The position numbers and the translations under genes were made by a program. A stretch of 64,000 nt of DNA from assembly GCF_001598375.1 (NCBI RefSeq), contig NZ_BCYV01000011.1, positions 186,001 to 250,000 on the forward strand. Direction: 5' to 3'. The DNA is from Novosphingobium capsulatum NBRC 12533 (GTDB lineage Bacteria; Pseudomonadota; Alphaproteobacteria; Sphingomonadales; Sphingomonadaceae). The notes below the pieces were generated by a model that saw nothing but the letters and a program-made list of their open reading frames with translations, was not told where the DNA came from and did not search any database. Numbering within the stretch: position 1 is the first letter of the stretch; every line of letters begins with the position of its first letter. This document shows positions 62,366 through 64,000 of this stretch, piece after piece.

Positions 62366-64000
62366 TGGGACTTCTCCTTGTTGGTGAGGTTGGGAATGAG
62401 ATCGGCGGCCCAGCCGACGCCGCGATGGCGCAGCCAGGCATCGAGGAATCCGTCCGCGCCGTGCTCGGCCATGACGGCGGCGATGGCGGTCTGATCGGTC
62501 TTCGAGGATGCGGCGCAGAGCGCCAGCGCCACGTCCGACAGGCCCAGCTCGAACAGCCGGTTGCCGCGCCGCGACTGGCAGTAATAGTCGCGCTTCGGCA
62601 TGGCCCGCGCGATGATCTCGATCTGGCGGTCGTTGAGACCGAAGCGCCGATAGATGGCAGTGATCTGCGGTTCGATCGCGCGCTCGTTGGGGAGCAGCAG
62701 CCGGGTCTGGCAGCTTTCGATGATGGCGGGGGCGATAGCGCTGCCGTCGATGTCGCTGAGCGACTGTGTAGCGAAAATGACGCTGGCGTTCTTCTTGCGC
62801 AGCGTTTTCAGCCATTCGCGGAGCTGACCGGCGAAGCCCTCGTCGTCGAGCGCGAGCCAGCCTTCATCGACGATGATGAGGGTTGGCGATCCGTCGAGCC
62901 GGTCCTCGATCCGGTGGAACAGATAGGACAATACGGCGGGCGCAGCCTCGGTGCCGATCAGTCCCTCGGTCTCGAACGCTTGGCAACTCGCCGTCCCGAG
63001 ATGTTCGGCCTCGGCATCGAGTAACCGGCCCCAGGCGCCGCCGATGCAATAGGGACGCAGCGCCTGCTTGAGATCGTTGGACTGCAACAGGACGCACAGG
63101 CCGGTGATGGTGCGTTCTTCGACCGGTGCGGAGGCCAGCGAGGTCAGTGCCGTCCAGAGATGCTCCTTCACTTCCGGGGTGATGGCGACGCTTTCGCGAG
63201 CGAGGATCGCGCCGATCCAGTCGGCGGCCCAGGCGCGTTCGGCGGCGTTATCGACGCGGGCAAGCGGTTGAATCGCGACGGAGGATTCCGAGCTGTCCGT
63301 CAGCCCGCCGCCCAGATCGTGCCAGTCGCCGCTCATGGCGAGTGCTGCCGCACGGATCGAGCCGCCGAAGTCGAAGGCGAAGACCTGGGCACCTCTGTAG
63401 CGCCGGAACTGAAGCGCCATGAGCGCCAGCAGCACCGACTTGCCCGCGCCGGTCGGGCCGACGATCAACGTGTGGCCGACATCGCCGACATGGAGGGAAA
63501 ACCGGAACGGGGTCGAGCCTTCGGTCTTGCCGAACAGCAGTGGGGGTGCTGCGAAGTGCTCGTCCCGTTCCGGCCCCGCCCACACCGCTGACAGGGGAAT
63601 CATGTGGGCGAGATTGAGCGTGGAGATCGGCGGTTGCCGGACATTGGCATAGACATGCCCCGGCAAGGAGCCGAGCCAGGCGTCCACCGCGTTGATGGTT
63701 TCCGCCATCGCGGTGAAGTCGCGGCCCTGAATGACCTTCTCGACCAGCCGCAGCTTCTCGTCGGCGATGCGCGGATCGGCATCCCACACCGTCACCGTCG
63801 CGGTGACGTAAGCGATGCCGGCATAGTCCGCACCGAGTTCCTGCAATGCGAGATCGGCGTCGGCCGCCTTGTTCGACGCATCGGTATCGACCAGCACGGA
63901 TTGCTCGTTGGTCATCACCTCCTTGAGGATCGCGGCGATGGATTTGCGCTTGGCGAACCACTGGCGGCGGATTTTTGTGAGGAGCTTCGTCGCGTCGGTC
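62362..64000 (-). CDS. trbE: Conjugal transfer ATPase TrbE (VirB4-like), 5' end off window
   Basis: TrbE powers substrate transport and pilus assembly by the T4SS. The frame is open past the right edge, so the N-terminus is missing. The visible part has Walker A GPTGAGKSVLL and Walker B LIIVDEGWLALDDEG, then IFATQSLSDI and the C-terminal helices of VirB4. In Tn4371/Ti-type clusters trbB, trbC and trbD precede it, which would lie beyond the window. Confidence 0.94.
   Translation of the reverse strand, partial: TDATKLLTKIRRQWFAKRKSIAAILKEVMTNEQSVLVDTDASNKAADADLALQELGADYAGIAYVTATVTVWDADPRIADEKLRLVEKVIQGRDFTAMAETINAVDAWLGSLPGHVYANVRQPPISTLNLAHMIPLSAVWAGPERDEHFAAPPLLFGKTEGSTPFRFSLHVGDVGHTLIVGPTGAGKSVLLALMALQFRRYRGAQVFAFDFGGSIRAAALAMSGDWHDLGGGLTDSSESSVAIQPLARVDNAAERAWAADWIGAILARESVAITPEVKEHLWTALTSLASAPVEERTITGLCVLLQSNDLKQALRPYCIGGAWGRLLDAEAEHLGTASCQAFETEGLIGTEAAPAVLSYLFHRIEDRLDGSPTLIIVDEGWLALDDEGFAGQLREWLKTLRKKNASVIFATQSLSDIDGSAIAPAIIESCQTRLLLPNERAIEPQITAIYRRFGLNDRQIEIIARAMPKRDYYCQSRRGNRLFELGLSDVALALCAASSKTDQTAIAAVMAEHGADGFLDAWLRHRGVGWAADLIPNLTNKEKSQ

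Noticed and set aside
1..64000. CRISPR arrays, rRNA genes and classical insertion sequences
   Set aside because: I searched by eye for regularly spaced direct repeats, rRNA signatures and DDE transposases and saw none.

Overview
The window is GC-rich chromosomal DNA of an alphaproteobacterium, most likely a sphingomonad such as Novosphingobium. That placement rests on gene content and order plus the style of the proteins (fused CysN/CysC, PdeM, FUSC, a trb/TrbK-alt conjugation module); no rRNA is present to confirm it. About the first 54 kb is core chromosome. The last 10 kb (from about 54.18 kb to the right edge) is one end of an integrative conjugative element that abuts a tRNA-Ser gene.

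Region by region. 0-2.7 kb: fatty acid synthesis (fabD, fabG), with a small GxxExxY-family gene bounded by inverted repeats wedged between the two. 2.9-4.1 kb: dnaN with a clear terminator. 4.2-9.4 kb: a soluble globin-coupled chemoreceptor, an intracellular PHA depolymerase, and a membrane-anchored PAS-GGDEF-EAL-PilZ protein. 9.4-15.6 kb: lepA, an MscS channel, an ABC1/UbiB-like kinase, and a divergent CmcJ/NvfI-type oxidoreductase with a palindromic operator candidate between the last two. 15.7-19.9 kb: sulfate activation (cysD, cysNC, cysQ) and a flavin reductase-like protein.

19.9-32.5 kb is a microaerobic respiration block. It holds an FNR-type regulator with the cysteines of an oxygen-sensing [4Fe-4S] cluster, a secreted PPC-domain protein, ompW, and a tightly overlapping run ccoNOQP-ccoGHIS, then a small Cys-rich protein and hemN. 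Two sites of the form TTGAC-N4-ATCAA, one before fnr and one between ompW and ccoN, fit FNR control of the block.

32.6-48.5 kb: eda, a divergent PEP carboxylase, a FUSC protein, a TrkA-domain ion channel, a TetR regulator, a three-domain MFS/PlsC/acyl-ligase protein, YceI, a glutamine-rich lipoprotein, infC (probably with an AUA start), pdeM and the aerobic hemF. 48.4-53.1 kb: a GNAT enzyme, an orphan gene of less GC-rich composition, and the bifunctional (p)ppGpp enzyme rsh. 53.1-54.2 kb: a cyclophilin-type isomerase and tRNA-Ser(GGA).

54.2-64 kb (all on the minus strand): a large serine recombinase, its overlapping HTH gene, two small genes (one DUF2274), and trbI-G-F-L-K-J-E of a Ti/Tn4371-type conjugative type IV secretion system, cut by the right edge inside trbE. 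The recombinase frame has no stop of its own at the junction. It stays open antisense through the tRNA and into the chromosomal isomerase gene.
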